From assembly GCA_050699975.1 (NCBI GenBank), contig JBOHGH010000006.1, positions 7,102 through 71,101 of the forward strand: 64,000 nucleotides of DNA, given 5' to 3'. Numbering within the stretch: position 1 is the first letter of the stretch; every line of letters begins with the position of its first letter. Made by a program: the position numbers and the translations under genes. This DNA is from GCA-003244245 sp050699975 (GTDB taxonomy: Bacteria > Actinomycetota > Actinomycetes > Mycobacteriales > Pseudonocardiaceae). The notes below the pieces were generated by a model. The model was not told the DNA's origin. It saw nothing but the letters and a program-made list of their open reading frames with translations, and searched no databases. This document shows positions 53,896 through 61,690 of this stretch, one piece after another.

Positions 53896-54921
53896 CTACG
53901 CCAGCCAGCGGTCGACGCCGGCGAGCAGGCGCCGCTTGACCGCAGCGGGGGCGGCCGAGGACGTGATCGAGTGCCCGGCCAGGACCGCCAGCTCCTCGTC
54001 ACCCAAGCCGAGGACGTCGCGCAGGATCTCGTATTGGCCGGCCAGTCGTGTCCCGAACAGCAGTGGGTCATCGGCGCTGATCGCGACCGGGACACCGGCA
54101 TCCGTCAGCGCGGTGATCGGGAGTTGGTGCACGGATTCCAGCACACCCATCGGCTCATAGGACGTCGGGCAGATCTCCAAGGCAACTGCCTGCGCGGCCA
54201 GGTGATCGAGCACGGACGGATCGTGGACCGCGGTGATGCCATGCCCGATCCGGGTCGCACCCAGTAGCGCCACGCACTCTCGCACGTGCTCCGGCCCGGT
54301 GTAGTACCCGGCGTGCGGGGTGCGGACCAGACCGGCGGCGGTGGCGATCCGGCACGCGGCGGCGAAATCCACCGGGCGCCCGCAGCGCTCGTCCCCGGAG
54401 ATGCCGAACCCCACCACGCCGGTGCCGGCGTACCGCGCCGCCAGCCGCGCGAGAGCGCTGGCATGCTCGCCGGTTCCGGCCCAGCTGGTAGCGACGATCA
54501 GCCCGATGCCCATGCCGGTGACTGCCGCGGCCTCTCGACAGGCCTCCAGCAGCACATCGACCACCGCACCTGGCCCGCCGAATCGAGAAGCGTATGAGGT
54601 GGGGTCCACCTGCAGCTCCAGCCAGCCCGACCCGTCCGCGGCGTCGTCCTCGGCCGTCTCGCGGATCACCCGGCGCAGGTCGTCGACCGAGCGGATGGCA
54701 TTGCGGGCAGCGTCGTAGCGGGCCTGGAACACCGACCAGTCACGATCGGCGCCGGCCCAGCCGACCGACGTCCCCCGCAGCGCCGGGGGCAGCGTGATCC
54801 CATATGCGGTGGCGAGCTCGTGCAGCGTGCCCAGGCGCATCGAGCCGGTGAGATGCAAATGCAGATGGGCTTTGGGAAGCGCACGAATGTCCCGCAAGGA
54901 GGTATACCTCCGGTCAGCCAT
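53896..54921 (-). CDS. adenosine deaminase-like protein with altered active site
   Basis: This 341-residue TIM-barrel protein belongs to the adenosine/AMP deaminase family. Zinc ligand candidates are His21 and His23 (HLHLTGS), His203 (PHAG) and Asp284/285 (SADDPLLFG); His227 (RIGHG) is present. The catalytic Glu of the HAGE motif is replaced: the sequence reads HAGYYTGPEHV with Tyr206. The LDG-type Asp is Thr25. Either activity is lost or the substrate differs. It begins 14 bases after the small thiol gene, so it appears to end the merR-merB operon. ATG 54921 is chosen; a TTG is four codons upstream. Confidence 0.85.
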   Translation of the reverse strand: MADRRYTSLRDIRALPKAHLHLHLTGSMRLGTLHELATAYGITLPPALRGTSVGWAGADRDWSVFQARYDAARNAIRSVDDLRRVIRETAEDDAADGSGWLELQVDPTSYASRFGGPGAVVDVLLEACREAAAVTGMGIGLIVATSWAGTGEHASALARLAARYAGTGVVGFGISGDERCGRPVDFAAACRIATAAGLVRTPHAGYYTGPEHVRECVALLGATRIGHGITAVHDPSVLDHLAAQAVALEICPTSYEPMGVLESVHQLPITALTDAGVPVAISADDPLLFGTRLAGQYEILRDVLGLGDEELAVLAGHSITSSAAPAAVKRRLLAGVDRWLA

Positions 54922-54935
54922 CGATCGCCACAAGC

Positions 54936-55214
54936 CTACAAGTCACTCTGGTCTTCGTCGTTGGCCAGGCTGGCGCGCATCGCGGCGAGCACCCGTTCGA
55001 TAGTGGGCAGATCGAGCCGGCAAGAGTCAGTGGACAGCTCAGCTGGAGCGCCCATCACGTCTCGACCATCGATCAATACCGTGGGCGATGGGTGGTGTCC
55101 GACTGTGTCCACGATCGGCACGGAAACACCGAGCAGAGCAAGGCAATCCTGCACGACTCGTCGCGCGACCGTCGCATGTGGACAACCATCGGCACGGAGC
55201 AGTTCAACGCGCAC
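54936..55214 (-). CDS. small thioredoxin-like protein of the mercury operon
   Basis: This 92-residue protein has the beta-alpha-beta start VELLRADGCPHATVARRVVQ (Cys11), a second Cys at QDCLALLG and a PTVLIDGRDVMG loop with cis-Pro, as in thioredoxin-fold proteins found beside merB. It has no CXXC pair, so it may carry or bind mercury through single thiols. GTG start overlaps the merB 3' end by 11 bases. Function is inferred from position. Confidence 0.75.
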   Translation of the reverse strand: MRVELLRADGCPHATVARRVVQDCLALLGVSVPIVDTVGHHPSPTVLIDGRDVMGAPAELSTDSCRLDLPTIERVLAAMRASLANDEDQSDL

Positions 55215-55851
55215 CTCCGCCTCCCGCCCAGTCCAGTGCCGACACCATCTGCTGGCAGATGGCGAACTCGTCAGCGACCGGGAGCACCGTGCCGTCGGGA
55301 TGCTCGGCCCGCCAACCCTGGGCGGCTTCGGAGGTGGCGAAGAAACGCCCGTGGACGCACCGGGTAGCGCGGATGTCGGCGACCGCGAAGCTGGGCAGGT
55401 CGGCGGACACCACGGCGGTGGCGGGAGTGACCGCGACCATGCGGTCGGGCTCCACGTTCAGGCAGATCTCGCGCCCAGTCACCGGGCAGATCGACTCGAC
55501 GCAGACCGCTCTGCCGAGCATGATCGTGAAGATCAGCGTGTCGGAGGCGCACCAGGTGTACAAGGTTCGTCCGGCGATGAGGCAGCGGTGCGGTGTCGGC
55601 ACCAGGGTCAGCCCGAGCCCGACCAGTCGCCCGTCGTCGTCCCACTGCGCCTCGGGTAGCCCGGCAAACAGTGCATTAACGTCGCCGATCGGGCAGCCGA
55701 TGGTGGCAGCGATCCGCTCCCGCGACGCGGGCTGTCCCTCAGCCAGCAGTGCCAGCAACGCCGGAACCGCGTCCGAATTGGGATAGCTGCGCCAGAGCGC
55801 CACAAGGTCATCCACCATGGGATTGACGTGTGCTGATTCTGTTCGTGTCAT
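55204..55851 (-). CDS. merB: organomercurial lyase MerB
   Basis: This 215-residue enzyme cleaves the carbon-mercury bond of organomercury compounds, giving Hg(II). Catalytic residues of the family are present: Cys101 and Asp104 in TWCASDTLIF (C96/D99 of the R831b enzyme), Cys165 in ATRCVHGRFF (C159) and Cys122 (C117). The R831b residue C160 is Val here, a tolerated change. I use ATG 55851 after GAGGAG. It lies 16 bases after merR in the same direction. No mercuric reductase is in the window. Confidence 0.93.
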   Translation of the reverse strand: MTRTESAHVNPMVDDLVALWRSYPNSDAVPALLALLAEGQPASRERIAATIGCPIGDVNALFAGLPEAQWDDDGRLVGLGLTLVPTPHRCLIAGRTLYTWCASDTLIFTIMLGRAVCVESICPVTGREICLNVEPDRMVAVTPATAVVSADLPSFAVADIRATRCVHGRFFATSEAAQGWRAEHPDGTVLPVADEFAICQQMVSALDWAGGGGAR

Positions 55852-55867
55852 GTCAGGCTCCTCACCA

Positions 55868-56263
55868 TCAGGTGCCGCGCTCGATCTCATGCAGGATCGG
55901 GCATTCCCGCTCGGAACGCGGCCGGTCGCAGGTGTCCACCAGCCGGGCCAGCGCATCCCGCATCGACCGCAGGTCGGCGATCCGGCGCTCCAGGTCCGCG
56001 AGCCGGGCGAGCGCCATCGCGCGGACCGCATCGCACGCGTCGGGGCCGCCCTCGGCCAGGTCCAGCAGCTCCTCGATGTCAGCGAGGGTGAAGCCGAGCT
56101 CCTGCGCCCGCTTGATGACCCGCACCACCCGCACCGCCTCCGGCGGGTATGCGCGGTAGCCGGCCGGCGAACGAGCGGGCGCGGCGAGCAACCCCCTGCG
56201 CTCGTAGTAGCGAAGCGTCTGCGTGTTGACGTTGGCTTGCGCGGCGACCTCGCTGGACCTCAC
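55868..56263 (-). CDS. merR: MerR-type mercury-responsive regulator
   Basis: This 131-residue activator/repressor has a winged helix (residues 1-70, NTQTLRYYERRGLLAAPARS) and a dimer coiled coil. The three Hg(II) ligands are at Cys77, Cys112 and Cys121, spaced 35 and 9 residues apart, exactly as Cys82, 117 and 126 of Tn501 MerR. The start is GTG 56263. A promoter with a long spacer and dyad lies immediately upstream, and its expected transcription start falls on the start codon, so the mRNA may be leaderless. Confidence 0.92.
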   Translation of the reverse strand: MRSSEVAAQANVNTQTLRYYERRGLLAAPARSPAGYRAYPPEAVRVVRVIKRAQELGFTLADIEELLDLAEGGPDACDAVRAMALARLADLERRIADLRSMRDALARLVDTCDRPRSERECPILHEIERGT

Positions 56264-56269
56264 CGCATC

Positions 56270-56301
56270 AGCATCGACCCTGTACCCCGGTACAGCGTCA
56301 A
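56270..56301 (-). promoter_or_regulatory. MerR-type operator-promoter of the mer operon
   Basis: Read on the minus strand: TTGACG (56301-56296), a 19-20-base spacer, then GATGCT (56275-56270) as -10. The spacer holds the dyad CTGTACC/GGTACAG (56280-56295 on the plus strand, 7-bp arms, 2-base centre). An over-long spacer with a central dyad is the hallmark of MerR-family promoters. Confidence 0.72.
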
Positions 56302-56441
56302 GAGTGACGGTCGTCCCGCTCTCCGCGCTGGACCACCTGCCACAATGCTGACAGCAACATCAGCTCAGCTTGCTGGCCTTCCTGGCGCTCCGGCTGCGCA
56401 ACCATTCGACGAGTTCGTCGGCTCCGCGGCACAGTGCGGCA

Positions 56442-56744
56442 TCAAGCCAGCGCGAGCAGCCGGTCTCGTAGCTGCTGGTCGGTGATCGTGGCCGCCTCAT
56501 CGGCGAGCGCACAAACCTGCCGCACCGTCCAGCGCAGTCGCCCGATCTCCTCGGCTGCCGCAGCCAGGTCGGCCAGGTAGGCGGGCCGCACGAGTGGGTT
56601 GACCACCGAGACTGCCCAGGACATTGCGCACCGGGTGCACTTCCACGCGGCCACGCGGGGCGTGGCGCTGGTCTGCTCGACACCCTCGATCTGCCCGCAC
56701 CCCGGACACACCTCGGACCGCGGGCACGACAGGTGCCGGGTCAC
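56442..56744 (-). CDS. small zinc-ribbon protein, 100 residues
   Basis: This 100-residue protein of unknown function has Cys7, Cys13, Cys16 (CPGC), Cys36 and Cys39 (CTRC), which make a likely zinc ribbon (about 5-42), followed by a helical tail (EEIGRLRWTVRQV). GTG 56744 overlaps the stop of the 54-aa gene (GTGA), so the two are translationally coupled. I recall similar proteins in Amycolatopsis-type genomes but no function. The open frame goes further upstream to 56819 in the wrong context. Confidence 0.7.
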   Translation of the reverse strand: MTRHLSCPRSEVCPGCGQIEGVEQTSATPRVAAWKCTRCAMSWAVSVVNPLVRPAYLADLAAAAEEIGRLRWTVRQVCALADEAATITDQQLRDRLLALA

Positions 56745-56905
56745 CGGGTGGTGCGCACTTCGCTGGTCGCGGCACCGCTGACTGCCGGGATGGCCGCGCG
56801 CTTGGCGGAGCGACACCACATGCAGCCGCAGCCCATCTGGAAGCCGCGTAGCGTGCCGTGCGGGGCGTCGGGGACGCGCGGAACCGGTCGGTTGGCTGCG
56901 CTCAC
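56741..56905 (-). CDS. 54-residue Cys-rich protein with HGT...CxCxxC motif
   Basis: This is a small gene too short for most callers. It begins at GTG 56905 (VSAANRPVPRVPDAP) and carries HGTLRGFQMGCGCMWCRSA, the HGT-x-x-G-F-x-x-G-C-x-C-x-x-C pattern of small zinc-binding proteins seen in actinobacteria and their phages. It lies 27 bases after the XRE stop and overlaps the next gene by four bases. No clear ribosome-binding site. Coding evidence is the motif, the frame and the coupling arrangement. Confidence 0.6.
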   Translation of the reverse strand: MSAANRPVPRVPDAPHGTLRGFQMGCGCMWCRSAKRAAIPAVSGAATSEVRTTR

Positions 56906-56932
56906 CCGGCTACCGTGCGCTGAGATCAGGTC

Positions 56933-58186
56933 CTAGGGTTTAACACTCCGTGAAACCGGCCTGCCGACTCCGAAGCGGTTGCGCAGCGAGTCAAGTTCCC
57001 ACACCCGCCGCCGTGCCCGCCGGTGAAGATCGGTCAGCACCGACCGGGCAACCGGATCGTTGCGAATCCTGGCCGGGGCGATCCGGTCGGCGGTGTCGAG
57101 GTGCCGGATCGCCTCGCCGTCCCGGGCACCCCCGACCTGCGCCCATCCCCGGGCGAGGTCGAGGTGCAGTCCGGAGCGGCGGTCCGCCGAGGCAAGCGCC
57201 GCAACCAGCCGAGGTACGTCAGCCGCGACCCGTTCGGCGGCATCCGGGCCGCGCTCCAGCTCCACCCCGATCGCCACCGACCACGCCGCGACGTTGGCCG
57301 GTCCGAAGTGGTAGTTCAGCTCGTTGCACTCACCAGTTGCGCTCGCCAGGTCCGCTGCCTGCGCTAGGTGGTCGTCCGCGTCACCGCTGCGGCCCTCGCG
57401 CGAGGACAGCTGAGCCGACGCCAGGTGCAGCATCCCGGCTGCCTGGGCCGGACCGTTGTCAGCCGCCGTAGGGTCCGCGGCTGGCTCGACGGCGACCAGG
57501 GCACAACCGAGCACCGCTGCGGCCCGATGCCGAGCACCTAGCCGGATCAGGGTCCCAGCGCGCTGCATGGACGCGAAGGCGGTCAACGCCGGGTCGCCGA
57601 GCTGCTGAGCGGCGTCGTAGCCACGCCGGGCGACGGCCGTTGCCAAGGCACCGTGCCCCAACGCGCGCACCATGCCCGACGCTGCGATACATGCCTCCAC
57701 CAGCGCGGCCAACGCCACCCGTCGAATGTCGCTGTCGCCGGTCGCGGCGTGGACATGCAGCTCGCTGAGCACCGCACCGAAATCCTGCCCGGCCAGCGCA
57801 TACCTGGCCTCGTCGCAGTGCCCGTTGGCTTGCCGCGCCAGTTTGACCAGGTCGGCAATCGGCCGCGCCGGGATGTCGGGCACCTCGTCCAGGGTGGTGT
57901 CGTGGACCGCGAGTTCGATGCCCGGCACCGTGGTCATCGCGTCAGCAGTAGCTCGGTCCGGCGCCAGATACGGCTGCCCAGTCAGGTCCGCCACCGCGCA
58001 ACCCAGTGCAGCGGCGAGGTCGTCGAGCAGGCCGCGCCGGTTGAACCCGCGCTGCCCGCGTTCCAGCATCGACAGGTACCCCGCAGTGATTCCAGCCAGC
58101 CCAGCCACTACTTCGAGACTCAACCCGCGGCGACGGCGGGTCATCCGGGCACGCGCACCGATAGACCGCGCATCGTCAGCGTTCAC
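56933..58186 (-). CDS. XRE-family regulator with TPR-like C-terminal domain
   Basis: This is a 417-residue protein with an N-terminal helix-turn-helix (about 13-65, LSLEVVAGLAGITAGYLSML, then ERGQRGFNRRGLL) and a long all-helical C-terminal region (about 100-400) of TPR-like repeats (AALVEACIAASGMVRALGHG, AGTLIRLGARHRAAAVLGCA). This architecture is common for actinomycete pleiotropic regulators that sense peptides or partner proteins. I use GTG 58186 with GAGGAGAGGG upstream. It probably heads an operon with the two tiny Cys-rich genes. Confidence 0.85.
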   Translation of the reverse strand: MNADDARSIGARARMTRRRRGLSLEVVAGLAGITAGYLSMLERGQRGFNRRGLLDDLAAALGCAVADLTGQPYLAPDRATADAMTTVPGIELAVHDTTLDEVPDIPARPIADLVKLARQANGHCDEARYALAGQDFGAVLSELHVHAATGDSDIRRVALAALVEACIAASGMVRALGHGALATAVARRGYDAAQQLGDPALTAFASMQRAGTLIRLGARHRAAAVLGCALVAVEPAADPTAADNGPAQAAGMLHLASAQLSSREGRSGDADDHLAQAADLASATGECNELNYHFGPANVAAWSVAIGVELERGPDAAERVAADVPRLVAALASADRRSGLHLDLARGWAQVGGARDGEAIRHLDTADRIAPARIRNDPVARSVLTDLHRRARRRVWELDSLRNRFGVGRPVSRSVKP

Positions 58187-58282
58187 CACAGACCCTCTCC
58201 TCACCGGAACCCCTCACCGATGCCCCGAAGCCGTCGCCCCGGGGCGGGAAAACCCTCGGTCAGGTGACCTCCACGGTACTGG

Positions 58283-58444
58283 TCACCCTGTGGTGAACAC
58301 TGAGCACTGCGATCCCGCCTTCCAGTCCGACTCCAACTCGACACCCCAGTAGCGCCGGGTGAAGGTGGAATCGGTCAACGCCTGCCAGAGCTTCTCCGGC
58401 GTTGTCTTGATGTAGGTCACGTGGACGAATTCAGGTTTGTTCAT
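58283..58444 (-). pseudogene. truncated SRPBCC/AHSA1-type domain gene
   Basis: ATG 58444 begins MNKPEFVHVTYIKTTPEKLW and continues to a stop after 53 residues (ends GSQCSVFTTG). This is the start of a START/AHSA1 (activator of Hsp90) domain, normally 140-210 residues, cut off after the first beta strands. GGAGGG precedes the ATG. The usual ArsR-type partner is not seen. It is probably a remnant left by a deletion; the XRE gene region follows after about 96 bases. Confidence 0.7.
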
Positions 58445-58533
58445 CGGTTTGCCCTCCAGCGCGTGCTTCAGGTCTCGGCGAGCGCGCGCACCCGCGCCTG
58501 GTCGTATCGGCCGATCCAGCTGTCAACAGGCGG

Positions 58534-59736
58534 CTACTGGGAGGCGAGCTCGGCCGCGGTGGAGCGGACCTCGTGCTCGCTGGCGCCCGCCGCCACGAGT
58601 CGGCGGTAGCGGTTGAGCAGCCGGGGAGCGTGAAACGCCAGCACGGCGATGAGACTGCCGTCGGCGAAGTAGCCCGCCACGGTGCCCTTGATCACGCCGG
58701 GGTCGTGCAGTACCTCGACAGATGTCGCCAGATCGCAACGCCCGACCAGCTGCAACGTCAGCCCGTACTGGTCGGACCAGAAGTACGGCACCACATCGGC
58801 CAGGCGGGCGACGGGCCTGCCGGCGATGCGCTGCGCGACGACCGCGGCCTGCTCGCCGGCCGAGGTCCAGTGCTCGATGCGCGGCCGGTCCCCGACCGTG
58901 GGGTTGCGCCAGGCAGCGATGTCGCCGACCGCATAGACGTTGCCGGTGCCCTCCACCAGGCCAGTGACGTCGCAGAGCAGCCCGTCTTTGGTGGGCACGC
59001 CGAGCCCGGCAAGCCACCCGTCATCGATCACGGTGCCCACCCCGACCACACCGCAGTCGGCCCGGACGGTGCTCCCATCGTCCAGCCGCGCAGCGATCCC
59101 GCCGTTGCTGTCGGCGAACTCGGTCAGCCGCACCCCACACCGCACCGTGACGCCGTTGTCGGTCTGCAACCGGGCGCACAGCTGGCCCATCTGCTCGCCG
59201 AGAACTCGGGCGAACGGCACCGGCAACACCTCGATCATGGTGACGTCAAGGCCGGCCGTGCGGGCGGTGGCGGCGACCTCGGCACCGATGAAGCCGGCCC
59301 CGACCACCAGCAGCGAACGTGCTCGGGAGATCGAGTCCCGCAACCCCCGGCAGTCCTCCAGCGTGCGCAGGACGTGCAACTCCGGGTGGTCGGGCTGGCC
59401 GGGTAGCCGCCGTGGCAATACCCCGGTCGCCACGACCAGCGCGTCGTAGCGAAGCCTCGTGCCGTCGGCGAGCTCCACGGCGGCACCGTCGACGCCGACC
59501 GCGGAGGCGCCCAAGTGCAGCGAGACATCAAGGTCGGCCAGCTCTCCGCGGTGGAGCACGGCCCGGTCCTCGGTCCACTGCCCCGCGAGGATCTGCTTGG
59601 ACAGGGGGGGCCGGTCGTAGGGTTCATGCACCTCGCCCCCGACGAGACTGATCCGACCGGGAAAGCCCTCCGCGCGCAAGGATTCCACGGTACGCAGGCC
59701 GCCCAGCCCAGCGCCGACGACCACTACGTGCTCCAT
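58534..59736 (-). CDS. ferredoxin-reductase-like FAD/NAD(P) oxidoreductase
   Basis: This 400-residue flavoprotein of the pyridine nucleotide-disulfide oxidoreductase class I fold resembles ferredoxin/rubredoxin reductases for P450 or dioxygenase systems. FAD motif GAGLGG (8-13), NAD motif VVGAGFIGAEVA (about 144-155) and the second FAD motif VYAVGDIAAW (about 265-274) are present; there is no redox Cys pair. ATG 59736. It lies 13 bases after sigF on the same strand, so it is probably in the sigF operon. No ferredoxin or P450 is near. Confidence 0.88.
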   Translation of the reverse strand: MEHVVVVGAGLGGLRTVESLRAEGFPGRISLVGGEVHEPYDRPPLSKQILAGQWTEDRAVLHRGELADLDVSLHLGASAVGVDGAAVELADGTRLRYDALVVATGVLPRRLPGQPDHPELHVLRTLEDCRGLRDSISRARSLLVVGAGFIGAEVAATARTAGLDVTMIEVLPVPFARVLGEQMGQLCARLQTDNGVTVRCGVRLTEFADSNGGIAARLDDGSTVRADCGVVGVGTVIDDGWLAGLGVPTKDGLLCDVTGLVEGTGNVYAVGDIAAWRNPTVGDRPRIEHWTSAGEQAAVVAQRIAGRPVARLADVVPYFWSDQYGLTLQLVGRCDLATSVEVLHDPGVIKGTVAGYFADGSLIAVLAFHAPRLLNRYRRLVAAGASEHEVRSTAAELASQ

Positions 59737-59749
59737 GTACGCCTCCGGT

Positions 59750-60574
59750 TCAGGGTTTGGTGCTTAACTCCTCCCGCAGCCGGGCCAGCGTCCGGGACAG
59801 CAGGCGTGAGACGTGCATCTGCGACAGCCCGACCTGGTTCGCGATCTCGCTCTGCGTCAGGCCGGCGAAAAAGCGCAGTTTGAGGATGGCGCACTCGCGT
59901 TCGGGCAGTTTGTCCAGCAGCGGGGCCAAGGTAGCGCGGTACTCCACTCGGCCGAGCTCGGCGTCAGCCGTACCGACGACCTTTTCCAGTGCCGTGCCGG
60001 TGCCCTCGGCGTCGAGCAGGCTGTCCAGTGAGCTGGTGCGATACCCGCCGGCCGCCTCCAGACCTTCCAGTATTCGTTCCCTGGGCAGGTTCAGGTACTC
60101 GGCGAGCTCGCTGGCGGTCGGCGCCCTGCCATGCTGCTGCGACAGCACCGATACCGCTGATCCGATCGCGACGTGCAAATCCTTCAGACGTCGTGGGACC
60201 CGCATCGCCCACGCGTGATCCCGGAAGTACCGGCGCACCTCGCCGGTGATGGTGGGCACTGCGAAGGACAGGAAGTCGCTGCCCCGGTCGGGCTCGAAGC
60301 GGTCCACGGCGTGGATGAGCCCCACACTGGCGACCTGCTCGAGATCGTCCTGAGGCTCGCCCCGGTGGCTGAACCGGTGGGCGATGTGGTGCGCCAGCGG
60401 CAGGTGCGCGGCTACCAGCCGGTCACGCAGCTCGGCTCGCCGCGGGCTGCCCGGATCCAGCCCGACCATCTCGACGAACAGCGCCGCTAGGTGCCGGTAG
60501 TCGGCGCCCTCCGTCACGGCCCCTTCGGCGGACCTTTCTGCGGACATCTCGGTGGACTTGTCGGTGGGCGTCAC
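59750..60574 (-). CDS. sigF: alternative sigma factor SigF/SigB family
   Basis: This 274-residue group 3 sigma factor of the B/F/G type has region 2 (RLVAAHLPLAHHIAHRFS, EQVASVGLIHAVDRFEPDRG), region 3 (PRRLKDLHVAIGSAVSVLSQ) and region 4.2 (LTQSEIANQVGLSQMHVSRL). The GTG start overlaps the rsbW-like stop (GTGA). It is a stress or development sigma controlled by anti-sigma partner switching. A SigF-type promoter motif is found upstream of the nearby WhiB gene. Confidence 0.92.
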   Translation of the reverse strand: MTPTDKSTEMSAERSAEGAVTEGADYRHLAALFVEMVGLDPGSPRRAELRDRLVAAHLPLAHHIAHRFSHRGEPQDDLEQVASVGLIHAVDRFEPDRGSDFLSFAVPTITGEVRRYFRDHAWAMRVPRRLKDLHVAIGSAVSVLSQQHGRAPTASELAEYLNLPRERILEGLEAAGGYRTSSLDSLLDAEGTGTALEKVVGTADAELGRVEYRATLAPLLDKLPERECAILKLRFFAGLTQSEIANQVGLSQMHVSRLLSRTLARLREELSTKP

Positions 60575-61035
60575 CGACGCTTCGCCACGGTCTCGGACCG
60601 GCGCCGCTTGATCAGCGTGATGTTCATCACCGGGGGGTCAGATTCCGGCTCGCCGGTCACTCGTACCTCGTCGACCAGCATGGTCAGCACTCGCCAGCCG
60701 AAGGGGTCCCGCCGCAGGCTGGACCCCGGTTTCGTCGGGACCGACGAGGTCACCTCCATCTGCGCGGCGTCGAGGCAGAACGTGCACCTGAGCACCGCAC
60801 CCGCAGCGGCGATCGCAATCAGCTCGGAGGCCGCCTCGTCCACCGCCAGCCGCAGGTCTTCCACAGTGTCGAGATCGAAATCAGCGCGGGCGGCGAGGTC
60901 GGCCGCCACCAAGCGCAGCGGCGGTAGCTCAGATGCGTCGGCTCTTACCTGCATCACCACAGTACGTCGGTGCTGCCGCTCACGATCATCGGGCGTGCTG
61001 GTGCCAGCATGCTCACCGGAGCCCATCACTACCAC
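60571..61035 (-). CDS. rsbW: RsbW-like anti-sigma factor kinase
   Basis: This 154-residue GHKL-ATPase-type protein, the likely anti-sigma factor of SigF, has the N-box DLDTVEDLRLAVDEAASELI and a Gly/Leu-rich C-terminal lobe (RDPFGWRVLTMLVDEVRV). Start ambiguous: GTG 61035 follows GGAGG; other GTG/ATG codons are at 61029 and 61026, and homology begins near QVRADASELPPLRL. It overlaps sigF by four bases. No anti-anti-sigma gene (RsbV type) is adjacent. Confidence 0.82.
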   Translation of the reverse strand: MVVMGSGEHAGTSTPDDRERQHRRTVVMQVRADASELPPLRLVAADLAARADFDLDTVEDLRLAVDEAASELIAIAAAGAVLRCTFCLDAAQMEVTSSVPTKPGSSLRRDPFGWRVLTMLVDEVRVTGEPESDPPVMNITLIKRRRSETVAKRR

Positions 61036-61256
61036 GACGCCTCCTCACCACCGATGGAACTGGCCGACGCCGATCCTGCCCTGCGTCAACGATCGTGGTC
61101 GCCGGGGCCACAGCTCCATCTGTCATCGCACCGTGGTCGGGCTGTTGCGGAGGCGGGCGATGCGTCGAAGAGATGAATCTCACACACTTACCAGAAGAGG
61201 CTCGGCGTAAGTGGCGCGGCGAGGAGCCGAACGCGACGAGCGAGGAGTTGCTGGGG

Positions 61257-61550
61257 TCAACCCGCCAGCAGCGGCCGCCGGCCGGTCCACAGCTCCCGGC
61301 GTTCCTCCTCTGTGAGGCCACCCCAGACCCCGTACGGCTCCCGCGCGGCCAGCGCGTGGCGGCGGCACTGCTCCAGGACCGGGCAACGCTGACAGATCGC
61401 CTTGGCCCGGTCGGCGCGGCGGGCCCGTGCCGACCCTCGTTCTCCGTCTGGGTGAAAGAAGACGCCGCTGTTCAGACCCTGGCAGGCTCCCTTGAGCTGC
61501 CAATCCCACTCGGTCGCGACCGGCTTTGGAAGTCGTCGGGTATCCGTCAT
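61257..61550 (-). CDS. WhiB-family iron-sulfur protein (WhiB3/WhiD-like)
   Basis: This 97-residue [4Fe-4S] redox-sensing transcription factor has all four ligands: Cys23, Cys53, Cys56 and Cys62 (GAC, ICQRCPVLEQC). The turn YGVWGGLTEEER (73-84) is the WhiB signature, and WDWQLKGACQGLN, FFHPDGERG resemble WhiB3 of mycobacteria and WhiD of Streptomyces. I use ATG 61550 (MTDTRRLPKPVATEW), which gives the WhiB3-like N-terminus. A SigF-type promoter lies 45-69 bases upstream. Confidence 0.92.
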   Translation of the reverse strand: MTDTRRLPKPVATEWDWQLKGACQGLNSGVFFHPDGERGSARARRADRAKAICQRCPVLEQCRRHALAAREPYGVWGGLTEEERRELWTGRRPLLAG

Positions 61551-61594
61551 CGCCAACACCGTCCTCAACTGGCCGACCGCCTCCAGGCACCTCA

Positions 61595-61619
61595 TACCCA
61601 TTTCGCGGCGGCGGTAAAC
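61595..61619 (-). promoter_or_regulatory. SigF-type promoter of the WhiB gene
   Basis: On the minus strand GTTT (61619-61616), 16 bases, GGGTA (61599-61595) matches the SigF/SigB consensus GTTT-N14-17-GGGTA. Expected start near 61587, giving a 5' leader of about 37 bases before ATG 61550. Confidence 0.62.
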
Positions 61620-61690
61620 CTGAACCGACCGAACCGAAACCCACTCACAGCTTGTGGCGGGGGCTGGCGCAGCGTGTCGATCACGTCTGG

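Noticed and set aside
53896..56263. Mercuric reductase MerA next to merB
   Set aside because: The only nearby flavoprotein (58534-59736) has no redox Cys pair and resembles ferredoxin reductases, so it is not MerA.
58473..58536. TAG read-through extending the flavoprotein by about 20 residues
   Set aside because: The extension is short, has no conserved motif and no read-through context; more likely chance or a remnant.
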